Assembly: GCA_947630015.1 (NCBI GenBank) | Contig: CANRFY010000002.1 | Location: 134,935-198,934, forward strand | Length of the DNA stretch: 64,000 nucleotides | Direction of reading: 5' to 3' | Origin: an uncultured Clostridia bacterium | Lineage (GTDB): Bacteria > Bacillota > Clostridia > Oscillospirales > CAG-272 | Shown here: piece after piece, positions 9,314 to 18,139 of the stretch | Layout: each line of letters begins with the position of its first letter | How positions within the stretch are numbered: the first letter of the stretch is position 1 | Position numbers and translations under genes: made by a program | Notes under the pieces: generated by a model | Told to the model about the DNA's origin: nothing | The model's database searches: none | Seen by the model: only the letters and a program-made list of their open reading frames with translations

Positions 9314-10068
9314 CATATTCCGCAAGGACCGACATCGGGCTTTGCCGCAGCTCTAATCAGGACTCATACTCGACGCAGACGATATCGGATGGCGTCGTGT
9401 TCCTGCTCGTATGCGACGGCATGGGAGGCGCGAACGGAGGCGAGGAAGCGAGCCGCATCGCGTGCGAAACGGCGACGCAGAGCGTGACGCGCGATTTCGA
9501 GGTCATACTCGGCGACGCGTCGTTCGACGCGGACAAATATATACCGCGCATACTGTCGTATGCGGCGCGCGAGGCGAATCTCGCCGTATACGACCGCGCG
9601 CAGGCGAACCCGTCGCTGTCCGGAATGGGGACGACGTTCGTCGGCGCCGTCATAAGGAACCGCGCGCTCTACGCCGTCAACGTCGGCGACAGCAGACTGT
9701 ACGTCGTCAACGATTCGGGGATATCGCAGATAACGCGCGATCACTCGTATGTGCAGTATCTCGTCGATCTCGGCGTCATGACGAGTTCGCAGGCGGAGAC
9801 GTCGTCGAAGCGCAATATAATCACGCGTGCGATCGGCACCGACGAGACCGTCGAGCCTGACACGTATACGGTCACGCTCGAGGACGGCGCGTATGTGCTT
9901 TTATGCTCGGACGGGCTGTCGACGATGGTGAGCCGCGAGCGTATGCTCGAGATCATAACGGGCGGCGGCACGCTCGATGAAAAGACGGAGGCGCTTGTCG
10001 GGGAGGCGAACCGCCGCGGCGGCGCCGACAACATCACCGTCGTGCTGGCACACGCGGACGCCGAATAA
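9310..10068 (+). CDS. prpC: PP2C-type Ser/Thr phosphatase PrpC/Stp
   Basis: The protein is 252 residues from ATG 9310, which overlaps the rlmN stop; an upstream in-frame ATG would overlap rlmN extensively. PPM motifs are in order: TDIGLCRSSNQDSY, CDGMGGANGGEEAS, GMGTTFVGA, VGDSRLYVV, LLCSDGLS and GGADNITVVL, supplying the Asp residues that bind the metal centre. It has no membrane segment. It is the cognate phosphatase of the PASTA kinase encoded 21 bases downstream and dephosphorylates Ser/Thr sites on cell-wall, ribosome and division proteins. Confidence 0.95.
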   Translation: MTYSARTDIGLCRSSNQDSYSTQTISDGVVFLLVCDGMGGANGGEEASRIACETATQSVTRDFEVILGDASFDADKYIPRILSYAAREANLAVYDRAQANPSLSGMGTTFVGAVIRNRALYAVNVGDSRLYVVNDSGISQITRDHSYVQYLVDLGVMTSSQAETSSKRNIITRAIGTDETVEPDTYTVTLEDGAYVLLCSDGLSTMVSRERMLEIITGGGTLDEKTEALVGEANRRGGADNITVVLAHADAE

Positions 10069-10089
10069 ACCACGGTAAAAGAGGAAAAG

Positions 10090-11814
10090 ATGGAATCGTA
10101 TGAAAGGCTTGTCGGTCAGACGCTCGACGGAAGATACAAAATTGAAGAGATAGTCGGCATCGGCGGCATGGCGGTCGTTTTCCGGGGCTACGATACGGTG
10201 ACGCGCCGCCGCGTCGCGATAAAGCTGCTCTCCGATCATGTCGCGAGCGACGAGGGCGCGGTGAGGCGGTTCATAAACGAATCTAAAGCCGTCGCGATGC
10301 TGTCGCATCCGAACATCGTCAGCATATACGACGTTTCTGTCGGGGGCGAGCTGAAATACATCGTCATGGAGTATCTCGAGGGCGTGACGCTCAAGAGCTA
10401 TATGTCGCAAAAGGGCGTTCTGCCGCTATCCGAGATGCTCGACTTCTGTTCGCAGATACTGCGCGCGCTGGTGCACGCGCATGAAAAGGGGATCGTACAC
10501 CGCGACATCAAGCCGCAGAACATTATGCTCACGCCGGACGGGACGATAAAGGTCACCGATTTCGGCATAGCGCAGCTGCCGAGCGACGAATCAGTATTCG
10601 AGTCGGAGCTTGCGATCGGGACGGCGTATTATATAAGTCCCGAGCAGGCGAGCGGACAGCCGAGCGATCACAGATCGGACATATACTCGACGGGCGTCAT
10701 GATGTACGAAATGGCGACGGGTCGTCTGCCGTTCAACGGCAAGACGCCGTCCGCGGTCGCGAAAATGCAGATAAACAACGTCCCCGTGCCGCCGAGGCGG
10801 ATCGATCCGAAAATACCGGAGGGCCTCGAGCAGATCATTCTGACGGCGATGGAGAAATCGCCGAAGAACAGATTTCAGACCGCAGAGCAGATGTACAAAT
10901 GGGTCGACGCCGTAAGGCGCGATCCGAACGTCAAATTCAAACCGCTGCTGCCGCCGATCGAGGAGCCGAAGATAGATTTCGGCAGCCGCAGACCGAACAG
11001 GAAAAAACGGCGCAACTATCTCGGCCGCTCGATGCTGCCGATAATATTGGGCGTCGCGTTCGCGTTTCTGTTCGCGTGCATAATAAGCGCCTACTACATC
11101 TGGACGGAGGTGCTGTTCAACGAGGAACGCGACAAATCGTTCGTCGTCACGGTCGACAATTTCATCGGGACCGAATATTATATCGGACTCGAGGAGGAGC
11201 TGGCGGCGCGGAATTACAACGTCGTCGTCGATTACGTCTACGACAGCGAGATACCGACTGGGATCATAATCAGTCAGGAGCCGGAGGCGGGCGAGCGCAG
11301 ACGCGTTGAGACGGGGCGGATGAGCATCGAGCTTAATCTGACCGTCAGCCGCGGCAGCGAGACGTTTACGCTGCCGGAGATGATAATGCAGGATCACAGA
11401 AACGTCGAGCAGACGCTGACGCGTCTGTACGGCCTGCGCGTCAAGCTCGTGGAGGAATACAATTTAGCCGTCGCGTCCGGACTCGTATACGATACGGAGC
11501 CGGAGGCCGGCACGACGGTGACGCTTGGCGACACCGTGACGTTATACGTGAGCAAGGGCGCGCAGCTCTCGTCCAAGACGGTACCCGATTTCGGCGGGAA
11601 AACGGAGCGCGAGGCGCGTATCCTGATCGAGCAGAACGATCTCGAGGTCGGCAGCGTGACGTATGAGTATTCGGCGCAGCCGGCGGGCGTTGTGATCAGA
11701 CAGAGCAGGGTCGCGTTCACGACGGTGCCGGAGGGGACGAGGATAGATTTTGTCGTCAGTCTCGGCCCCGAGCCTGTGCCGGAGACAGAAGCGCCCGCTT
11801 GGCCGTGGTGGTGA
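10090..11814 (+). CDS. prkC: PASTA-domain Ser/Thr kinase PrkC
   Basis: This 574-residue membrane kinase senses peptidoglycan fragments. The kinase domain (about 12-275) has the glycine loop GIGGMAVVFRG, the VAIKLL lysine, HRDIKPQN with catalytic Asp139, DFGIA and GTAYYISPEQ. A basic juxtamembrane stretch (about 295-315) precedes one membrane helix (about 317-340). Three extracellular PASTA repeats and a short Pro/Glu tail ending in APAWPWW follow. In Bacillus PrkC triggers spore germination in response to muropeptides, which fits the SpoVM gene downstream. The stop lies 4 bases before rsgA. Confidence 0.95.
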   Translation: MESYERLVGQTLDGRYKIEEIVGIGGMAVVFRGYDTVTRRRVAIKLLSDHVASDEGAVRRFINESKAVAMLSHPNIVSIYDVSVGGELKYIVMEYLEGVTLKSYMSQKGVLPLSEMLDFCSQILRALVHAHEKGIVHRDIKPQNIMLTPDGTIKVTDFGIAQLPSDESVFESELAIGTAYYISPEQASGQPSDHRSDIYSTGVMMYEMATGRLPFNGKTPSAVAKMQINNVPVPPRRIDPKIPEGLEQIILTAMEKSPKNRFQTAEQMYKWVDAVRRDPNVKFKPLLPPIEEPKIDFGSRRPNRKKRRNYLGRSMLPIILGVAFAFLFACIISAYYIWTEVLFNEERDKSFVVTVDNFIGTEYYIGLEEELAARNYNVVVDYVYDSEIPTGIIISQEPEAGERRRVETGRMSIELNLTVSRGSETFTLPEMIMQDHRNVEQTLTRLYGLRVKLVEEYNLAVASGLVYDTEPEAGTTVTLGDTVTLYVSKGAQLSSKTVPDFGGKTEREARILIEQNDLEVGSVTYEYSAQPAGVVIRQSRVAFTTVPEGTRIDFVVSLGPEPVPETEAPAWPWW

Positions 11815-11818
11815 GCGT

Positions 11819-12781
11819 ATGAGCGTTGACGTTGACGTGACAGCAAGGACAGACGCGCAGATGCGGAACGGCACCGTGATCAAGGGTGTCGGCGGTCTTT
11901 ACACCGTGCTTTTCGACGGCGGGGACGAGATCGAATGCCGCGCGCGCGGCGTATTCAGGCGCGAGCGGATATCGCCGACGGTGGGCGACCGAGTCGCGGT
12001 CGCGGGCGAGGGCGGCGAGGCTGTGATCGACGTCATATATGAGCGCAGGAATCTGCTTTTGCGGCCGCCGATGGCGAATCTCGATATGATATTTGCGGTG
12101 ATCCCGACGTGCGAGCCTGCGCCCGATCTCGGATCGGTCGATAAAATGCTGTCGATCGCGGAACACGCGGACATAGACGCGGCCGTGATCGTGACGAAAT
12201 GCGAGCTTGACGGCGGAGCGGCATCCCGCGTCGCGGACATATACGGACGCGCCGGATACGGGGTATTCCCCGTCAGCGCGCGGACGGGAGAGGGGATCGG
12301 GGCGCTTTCGTCGTTCATCGATTCGCTTGGCGAAAGGGTCGGCGCGGGCGCGCTGATCGCGACCGCATTCGCGGGCGCGTCCGGCGCGGGCAAATCGACG
12401 CTGTTGAACGCGCTCTATCCCGAGCTTAAGCTCGGGACGGGCGAGCTGAGCCGCAAGATCGCGCGCGGGAAGCAGACGACGCGTCACGTCGAGCTGTATC
12501 CGACGCGCCAGTCGGGGCGCGTCTATGTGGCGGATACGCCGGGATTCAGTCTGCTCGATTTCGAGCGGTTCGATTTTTTCTCGGTGGAGGCGCTGCCGTT
12601 CACGTTCCGCGAATTCGAGCCGTACTTAACGAAGTGCCGCTACACGAAATGCACCCACGTCTGCGAGGACGGCTGCGCCGTCATCGCCGCGGTCAAGAGC
12701 GGCGCGATCCCGCGCGAGCGCCACGACAGCTATCGCGCGCTGTATGCGATTCTCAAAAATAAACGTCCGTGGGACAAATGA
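11819..12781 (+). CDS. rsgA: Ribosome small-subunit GTPase RsgA
   Basis: This 320-residue circularly permuted GTPase checks maturation of the 30S decoding centre. An N-terminal OB domain (about 15-75) is followed by the G domain in permuted order: TKCEL (G4-like), GASGAGKST at 186-194 (G1) and DTPGFS (G3). The C-terminal zinc-binding segment is CRYTKCTHVCEDGC. ATG 11819 directly follows the prkC stop with GGTGGTGAG as ribosome site. RsgA is commonly a substrate of PrkC/PrpC, matching the gene order. Confidence 0.94.
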   Translation: MSVDVDVTARTDAQMRNGTVIKGVGGLYTVLFDGGDEIECRARGVFRRERISPTVGDRVAVAGEGGEAVIDVIYERRNLLLRPPMANLDMIFAVIPTCEPAPDLGSVDKMLSIAEHADIDAAVIVTKCELDGGAASRVADIYGRAGYGVFPVSARTGEGIGALSSFIDSLGERVGAGALIATAFAGASGAGKSTLLNALYPELKLGTGELSRKIARGKQTTRHVELYPTRQSGRVYVADTPGFSLLDFERFDFFSVEALPFTFREFEPYLTKCRYTKCTHVCEDGCAVIAAVKSGAIPRERHDSYRALYAILKNKRPWDK

Positions 12782-12790
12782 CGCCGCGCC

Positions 12791-12800
12791 GGCATATAAT
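12791..12800 (+). promoter_or_regulatory. Possible -10 element for spoVM
   Basis: GCATATAAT lies 40 bases before the spoVM start, in the 58-base gap after rsgA. It resembles both a SigA -10 (TATAAT at 12795-12800) and the CATAnnnT core of a SigE/SigK -10. The best -35 is GGGACA at 12770-12775, 19 bases away, which is suboptimal for SigA. In B. subtilis spoVM is made in the mother cell under SigE. This is a guess from pattern only. Confidence 0.3.
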
Positions 12801-12839
12801 GGCGTGTAACGTCTGACAGAAGGAGTGATCGCGCCCGAT

Positions 12840-12914
12840 ATGAAAATCGTCGTCGTAAGACCGCCGAAAATGCTCGTCCCGATTTTGAAACGAATCTTCG
12901 GTGTGAAAAAATGA
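12840..12914 (+). CDS. spoVM: Stage V sporulation microprotein SpoVM
   Basis: This 24-residue open frame reads MKIVVVRPPKMLVPILKRIF plus GVKK. It matches the SpoVM pattern: Met-Lys, a short hydrophobic stretch, a Pro9-Lys10 pair (Pro9 matters for curvature recognition in B. subtilis), then an amphipathic helix with basic residues and a GxKK end. SpoVM binds the convex forespore membrane and anchors the coat ATPase SpoIVA. GAAGGAG at 12819-12825 is 14 bases before the ATG, slightly long. The position after prkC-rsgA agrees with other Firmicutes, although rpe and thiN, which usually intervene, are missing. A terminator starts at the stop codon. Confidence 0.82.
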   Translation: MKIVVVRPPKMLVPILKRIFGVKK

Positions 12915-12942
12915 TGCTTTCGGGGCGCCGCCCCGGAAGCAT
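12914..12942 (+). terminator. Hairpin closing the housekeeping operon
   Basis: A 13-base stem ATGCTTTCGGGGC / GCCCCGGAAGCAT (one mismatch) with loop GCC begins on the last base of the spoVM stop. No U-tract follows; the next element is a hairpin with 8-bp arms AAACTTTT/AAAAGTTT (12948-12965). It is probably the end of the operon, but a classical intrinsic terminator is not proven. Confidence 0.55.
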
Positions 12943-12943
12943 G

Positions 12944-13930
12944 ACTTAAACTTTTGAAAAAGTTTAAAAAGAGTTACGGGCCTCTTTGCCGGCCGGCAAA
13001 GAGACGCGAGGGCAAAGGTTGGGCCTTTGCAATCCTTGCCATTCCTTTTCTGCAAACTTTTCAAAGTTTTTAAATTATGTTAAGGGCCTCTTTCTCGCAA
13101 GAAAGAGGCCCTTAACGATCCCGAAAGAGGCTCCCGTGTGGCGTCGATTCCGCTCCAGTCGGCGGAAAGAATCGCTTGGGGCGTAGATCGCGATGAGATG
13201 TCGACAAGCGCGTCCGTGCCTCCGCGCGGCGCGTCGAGAGCGAGTTTATTCTGTCTTGGTTAATCGATTACTGACATCGTCAGATTCCGCTCGTGTCGTG
13301 CGAACAGATCCTACTCACAATGAGATACGAGACGGCTCGTGCCGGTTGGCGCGCAATGTCGTGCATCCGTGAGGGTTTATTTCAGGGCAAACGCGATATC
13401 GTCCCTGCAAACAGCTCCCACGCGGACTGATTTGACTGCGCCGTCTGAAATGTCGCAGTTGATTTATCGCTGGCAGCGACGGACATCGCACGCACACGGT
13501 GCGCGCAGGTGAGGCTTGAAAGCCTACGGCGCGGGGGATGTGGTGCGTCGATAGAGATTGTATTCCTTGGTTGTTGTGAAAAATTATGTTGAAGAAAAAC
13601 TGCGCCCACTGTAGTGAGCGCATTATTATTTCTTGGATATTTGATTTGTTCGCGTGGCGGCGGCACATGGACAATAAAAGCAACCGCCCCGCGATGAGCT
13701 GTTCGCACACAGCGAACGCGCGTTGTTCTTTTGGAGAGGGGGTATGGGGGGAGGACCTTTTCTTTTGAAGAAAGGGTCCTCATCCCAAATGCATATTTTG
13801 AAGAAAATTCCTCATCCCAAACCGTATCTTTGCAAGAAAATAAAATTTTGATAGAATGTAAAACCTTTTCAAAAGCCTGCAAAAAGTACCCGCGTGGCTC
13901 GCAAAGGCTCGCCTTTTCCCCTCCCCCCTC
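12944..13930 (+). repeat. 3'-end hairpin-module array A
   Basis: About 1 kb without a credible gene lies between the convergent spoVM and yitT-like genes. In order it contains: AAACTTTT/AAAAGTTT hairpin (12948-12965); palindrome CTCTTTGCCGG|CCGGCAAAGAG (12982-13003); GCAAAGG/CCTTTGC hairpin (13012-13030); AAACTTT/AAAGTTT (13054-13069); a 36-base hairpin with perfect 16-bp arms and loop CGCA (13080-13115); a 191 bp core (13205-13395) identical to array B; a roughly 170 bp module shared inverted with arrays D and G; hairpin GGACC/GGTCC (13753-13779); and two 32-base units beginning TCATCCCAAA (13780, 13812). Open frames crossing it are not conserved in frame between loci, so it is read as non-coding. 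Confidence 0.85.
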
Positions 13931-13931
13931 G

Positions 13932-14852
13932 TCACACCGTGGCGCGGAAGCCCTTGCCGATGATCTCGCTTGTATTTGTGATCATGATGAACGCGTCCGT
14001 CTCGTGCTGCTTGATGAATGTGCGGAGCTGGACCGCCTGACGGCGCGTCATGACCGTCATTATGACGTATTTATGCGCGCCCGTGAACGCGCCCGTCGCC
14101 TCGTAAACCGTGGCGTCGCGATTCAGCGTATGGCAGATATAGTCGCAGATCGGACGCGGATCGCTGCACACGACATGGAAATATTTGCAGATATTGATGC
14201 TCTCGATCACGTTGTCGATGACGAGCGATTTCGCGAGAAATCCGCAGAGCGAGAACAGTCCCGTCTTAATCCCGAACACGAAAAACGAACACGTCACCGT
14301 CAGCGCGTCCGCGATCAGAAGCCCCGTTCCGATATTGATCTTCGTGTATTTGCGCAGTATCATCGCGATTATATCGGTGCCGCCGCTCGACGCGTCGAAG
14401 TGGAATATGACCGCCGACGCCGTGGCGGGAACCATTATTGCAAACACCAATTCGATCACGGGTTCGTCCGTGATCGGCCCGTCCAGCGGCATAACGTATT
14501 CAAGCACGTACATGACGGCAGAATAAAGCACGGTCACATATACGCTTTTCGCGGCGAAATCGCGTCCCAGCACAATGAATGCGACGACGAGCAGCGCCGC
14601 GTTCAGAATCACGACGAGCGTCGACGCCGACAGTCCCGTCACGGTCGTGAGAAGGAGCGAAATGCCCGTCACTCCGCCGAACGTGAAATTGTTCTGGAAC
14701 CTGAACACGTATATGCCGAACGCGAGCATTAACGTCGCGCCCGTCAAAAGGATAAATTCCACGACGAGCGAGCGCGTCTTGGACATCTGTTTTTTCGGCT
14801 TGCCCGGCTGCTCCGGCGGGGTCGGCTGAGTTTGCGTCTGCGATGCGTCCAT
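13932..14852 (-). CDS. YitT/DUF161 family membrane protein
   Basis: This 306-residue protein has five or six membrane helices (about residues 30-195) with the family segments FGGVTGISLLL and FHFDASSGGTDIIAMIL. A cytoplasmic DUF2179 domain follows (about 215-300), containing TGAFTGAHKYVIMTVMTRRQ and MITNTSEIIGKGF. The biochemical role of YitT proteins is unsettled. ATG at 14852 is preferred over a GTG at 14900 because GAGG lies 6-7 bases upstream. Residues 1-25 are Gln/Pro-rich. It is divergent from the CotH-like gene and its 3' end abuts repeat array A. Confidence 0.9.
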   Translation of the reverse strand: MDASQTQTQPTPPEQPGKPKKQMSKTRSLVVEFILLTGATLMLAFGIYVFRFQNNFTFGGVTGISLLLTTVTGLSASTLVVILNAALLVVAFIVLGRDFAAKSVYVTVLYSAVMYVLEYVMPLDGPITDEPVIELVFAIMVPATASAVIFHFDASSGGTDIIAMILRKYTKINIGTGLLIADALTVTCSFFVFGIKTGLFSLCGFLAKSLVIDNVIESINICKYFHVVCSDPRPICDYICHTLNRDATVYEATGAFTGAHKYVIMTVMTRRQAVQLRTFIKQHETDAFIMITNTSEIIGKGFRATV

Positions 14853-14900
14853 ATGGTGCCTCGTTTGTTGATTTGATACAAAAATTTTCCTCTGCGTCAC

Positions 14901-14929
14901 AGTATATCACACATATCGCCCGATATCAA
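14901..14929 (-). promoter_or_regulatory. SigA-type promoter of the YitT-like gene
   Basis: Read on the minus strand, TTGATA (14929-14924) is followed after exactly 17 bases by TATACT (14906-14901). It lies about 50 bases upstream of the ATG at 14852, in the divergent region with the CotH-like gene. Confidence 0.7.
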
Positions 14930-15038
14930 TATCAATCTTGCTTTTTTGCGAAAATTTATAGACCGTCGGCAAAATTTATGTTATTATTGTATTGTATTAT
15001 CACATCGGCGGCGGGATCGCGCCGCGTTCGGAGGCATT

Positions 15039-17072
15039 ATGCGCGGGATACAAAAAAGCGAATATCTGTGGCTTTTCCTGCTTGCCGCGGCCGTATGCGC
15101 CGCGATCGTCGCGATCGCCGCGTTCACGCCGGCGAAAACGGGAGGCGGCGCCTCCGATACGCTCGGCGTTTTATCGGGCGGCAGCCCCGAAAGCGACGGC
15201 GCGATCGGCGTCCCCGACGGCGACGTCATATTCCGCGTCTCCGACGCGGATACGCTGCGCCTTCTGATCGCCTCCGGCGCGTTTCCCGAATTCTACGCCG
15301 AGCATGGGGAGCTTCCCACCGTCGTGATCGAAGGCCCCGTGACGCTCGACGACGACGTCGTCTTTGACTGCTGCGTCCGGCTCATCATAACGGGACGCCT
15401 CGACGGCGGCGGCCGTATCCGTTTTTCCGTCGACGGCGGCGGGAAGATAGTGATTTCGAGCAACGAAAACGTGCAGAGATTCGATATCGACGCACCCGAC
15501 TGCGAGCTTATAATGACGGGCGGCGATATCCCGTATCTATACGAGGCGGCGGAGCTTGAAAACGTCGCGTCCTACAACGGTTCGCCAACCGAAAACGCCG
15601 CCGGCGGCGATACGCTCGGCGGACGCGGACGCGCGCGTGCGCTCGGCGCGACGCTTTACGCCGACAAGAAAAAACAGACGGCAAGGGACGGCGCGTATTC
15701 TGAGGTGACGGGCAATCTTATCACGCTCTACGTGCCTCACGACGTCTCCGACAGCGACATGAAACGGCTCCCCGTCGAAATCGAGGTCGACGGCGGCGAA
15801 TGCAGTCTCGACGACGCGATCGATCTTTCGTCCCCCAAGCTCGTCTCCGTCGTCGACGGCGCGGGCGAGGAGCGCGTTTACAGACTGACCGCGCGCCGCG
15901 CGCGTCTTGACATCCCGATACTGTGTCTTTACACCGACGACGGCTCCGAGATCGACTCAAAGGAAAACTACAAATCCGGATACATGGTCCTTGACGGGGA
16001 GACGTACACGCTCAGCGTCAAGGGACGCGGCAACGCGTCGTGGAACACGTTCCCCAAGCATTCGTACCGCATCAAGCTCGATAAAAAGGCGAAGCTCTGT
16101 TCGATGACAGCCGACCGCGACTGGTGCCTCATCGGCAATTACGTCGATCCGTCGCTTCTGCGCAATAAGGTCGCGTCCGAGATGGCGAAATCGATGAGCG
16201 GACTGCCGTACACGCCCGAGTACCGCTCCGTCGATCTGTTCATCAACGGCAAATATGAAGGGATCTTCATGCTGTCGGAGAAGATCGAGGACGACGAGGA
16301 TCGCGTCCCGCTCGGGGAGCGCGTCGTCGGCGAGGCCGGGAAAATCGCCGATCTCGGCTTTCTGATCGAATTCGGCTGGGATTTTTCGAGCGAAAACGTC
16401 TGGTCGCGCGACTATTTCGACACCGATTACTGTCTGCGGATGTATATAAAGGAGCCGGAGCTGACAGAACCGAATACGGCCGAATACCGCTATATCCGCG
16501 ATTATGTGAAGGCGGCGGAGGCCGCCATCGTAAAGGGCGAGGGATATGAGGACTACATCGACGTCGATTCATGGGTCGACTGGTTCATCGTCAACGAGCT
16601 GACATACAACACGGAATGCGCCTTTTACCGCAGTCTTTATATGTATAAGCCTGTCGGCGGCAAGCTGACGGCGGGGCCGATCTGGGATTACGATATGGCG
16701 TTCGGGAACAATCTCATTGACAGATCGGACTACAAGGGCTGGTGTTCGGTCGATTACGTTTCAAGCTGGATGTACGAAAACTGGGCCTGCTTCCTCGTCA
16801 AGAGCGACGATTTCATGGCGCGTGTCCGCGCGCGCTGGCGCGAGGTGAGGGACGATCTGCTCGACACGGCCAAGTCGGCGCTGTTTGAAGAGGCGGCTCT
16901 GATCGAGCCGTCCGTGCCGTCGAATTTCAAGCGCTGGGACAAGGTTCTCAACCGTCAGATCGGCAACAGCCGCGCAAGCACGCTCGGATTTTCGACGTGG
17001 CGGCAGCACGTCGACTATATCGAATCGTTCCTCGATTCGCGCGCCGCGGAGATCGACCGGCTTCTGGCCTGA
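15039..17072 (+). CDS. CotH-kinase-like membrane-anchored protein
   Basis: The 677-residue protein starts at ATG 15039, with GGAGG at 15030-15034. An N-terminal membrane anchor (about 8-28) is followed by a low-complexity Gly/Asp/Ala region and a beta-rich domain (about 60-270). The CotH kinase domain (about 320-640) shows VKGRGNASWNTFPKHSYRIKL, DPSLLRN, LFINGKYEGIFMLSEKIE and GPIWDYDMAFGNN, which contain the residues used for ATP and metal binding in CotH. Bacillus CotH phosphorylates spore coat proteins CotB and CotG. Many gut Clostridia carry secreted CotH-fold proteins of unknown substrate; an extracytoplasmic location is predicted here. Repeat array B follows. Confidence 0.85.
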   Translation: MRGIQKSEYLWLFLLAAAVCAAIVAIAAFTPAKTGGGASDTLGVLSGGSPESDGAIGVPDGDVIFRVSDADTLRLLIASGAFPEFYAEHGELPTVVIEGPVTLDDDVVFDCCVRLIITGRLDGGGRIRFSVDGGGKIVISSNENVQRFDIDAPDCELIMTGGDIPYLYEAAELENVASYNGSPTENAAGGDTLGGRGRARALGATLYADKKKQTARDGAYSEVTGNLITLYVPHDVSDSDMKRLPVEIEVDGGECSLDDAIDLSSPKLVSVVDGAGEERVYRLTARRARLDIPILCLYTDDGSEIDSKENYKSGYMVLDGETYTLSVKGRGNASWNTFPKHSYRIKLDKKAKLCSMTADRDWCLIGNYVDPSLLRNKVASEMAKSMSGLPYTPEYRSVDLFINGKYEGIFMLSEKIEDDEDRVPLGERVVGEAGKIADLGFLIEFGWDFSSENVWSRDYFDTDYCLRMYIKEPELTEPNTAEYRYIRDYVKAAEAAIVKGEGYEDYIDVDSWVDWFIVNELTYNTECAFYRSLYMYKPVGGKLTAGPIWDYDMAFGNNLIDRSDYKGWCSVDYVSSWMYENWACFLVKSDDFMARVRARWREVRDDLLDTAKSALFEEAALIEPSVPSNFKRWDKVLNRQIGNSRASTLGFSTWRQHVDYIESFLDSRAAEIDRLLA

Positions 17073-18139
17073 GACGGGACGGAGGGTGTTAAAACGATTC
17101 CTTGGCGGGATGGGCGGGTCCGCAGCTAAGCCTTTGAAAGGTTTGAGTCAAATTTTCTCTTTCGCGGGATACGCGATTCCTCAGCTATAACTTTTGAAAA
17201 GTTAAAAAACGTTAAGGGTCTCTTTGCTGGCCGGCAAAGAGACCCTTAACAATCCCAGAAAGCGGCGTGCCGGTGGCGTCAATTCGGCTCCAGTCGGCGG
17301 TAGGGGCGCTTCGGGCGTAAACCGCGATATAATTTCGTCAAGCGCGTCCGTGCCTCCGCGCGGCGCGTCGAGAGCGAGTTTATTCTGTCTTGGTTAATCG
17401 ATTACTGACATCGTCAGATTCCGCTCGTGTCGTGCGAACAGATCCTACTCACAATGAGATACGAGACGGCTCGTGCCGGTTGGCGCGCAATGTCGTGCAT
17501 CCGTGAGGGTTTATTTCAGGGCAAACGCGGGATTGATTTGGTAAAAGCGATAGGGCGTCACCGCGAACGGGTCGAGATGAAAGCGTAAAAGTCGCAAACA
17601 AAATGTGGCTTGGATGGCCAGATAATCCTCACGTAGTGCGAACAGCTCCGACGCACAAAGGGAAACGCCAGTTTCGCTTTGGTTGACGTAGGTGAGATAG
17701 GGCAACCAGCGGTTGCTTGCTTTTCGCCAAGGAAACGGGCAACGCGTTTCTTTTCTTGAGGGTGTACGAGGGAGGTTCTTTTCTTTTTAAAGAAAAGAAG
17801 CTCACCTCGTGAAAATAAGCTTCAGCGCGGTATTCTTTTGGAGAGGGGGTTCGGGGGAGGACCTTTTCTTTTAAGAAAGGGTCCTCATCCCAAATGCGTA
17901 TTTGAAAGAAAAATCCCTCATCCCAAATGCGTATTTGAAGAAAATATTCTCATCTCGAACCGCATCTTTGCAAGAAAAGTTCCTCATCCCAAACCCGTAT
18001 TTTTAATAAAAGCTCCCCATCCCAAATGGCTCGGTTCGCGCAAATGAGCCTTAAAAACTTCCGGCACAGGTGCAATTCTGCGTCAATAGATGGATTCGTG
18101 ATCGGCATTGAAACTTATATTGAAGAACAATGTCCCCCG
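17073..18139 (+). repeat. 3'-end hairpin-module array B
   Basis: This is a 1.07 kb non-coding stretch behind the CotH-like gene. It holds AACTTT/AAAGTT hairpins; the GGCCGG palindrome in its long form with arms GTTAAGGGTCTCTTTG (17211-17250, one base off symmetric); the 191 bp core at 17339-17529, identical to 13205-13395; a module at about 17595-17760 shared with array I (AAAGGGAAACGCCAGTTTCGCTTTGGT); a hairpin GAGGGAGGTTCTTTTC/GAAAAGAAGCTCACCTC (17769-17809, imperfect); a GGACC/GGTCC hairpin (17859-17884); and five units of a roughly 33-base tandem repeat. Confidence 0.85.
17882..18034 (+). repeat. Degenerate 33-base tandem repeat, five units
   Basis: Units begin TCATCCC(AAATGCGTATTT) at 17885, 17918, 17950, 17984 and 18017, so the spacing is 33, 32, 34 and 33 bases. 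Each unit contains an (A)AATGCGTATTT near-palindrome and an A-rich end. Array A has two such units 32 bases apart; arrays D and G have single units (GGGATGAGGA) inverted. Because the units are degenerate and there are no unique spacers, this is a minisatellite rather than CRISPR. Confidence 0.75.

Noticed and set aside
13731..14732. 333-codon frame spanning array A and the YitT-like gene
   Set aside because: It starts in repeat DNA and continues antisense to a clear membrane protein.
17882..18034. CRISPR-like regular repeats
   Set aside because: Units are contiguous and degenerate with no unique spacers, and no cas gene is in the window.
17838..18047. 69-codon frame with repeated HPKCVFE peptides
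   Set aside because: The frame is not preserved in the homologous repeats of array A, and it has no ribosome site; it is read as a minisatellite.
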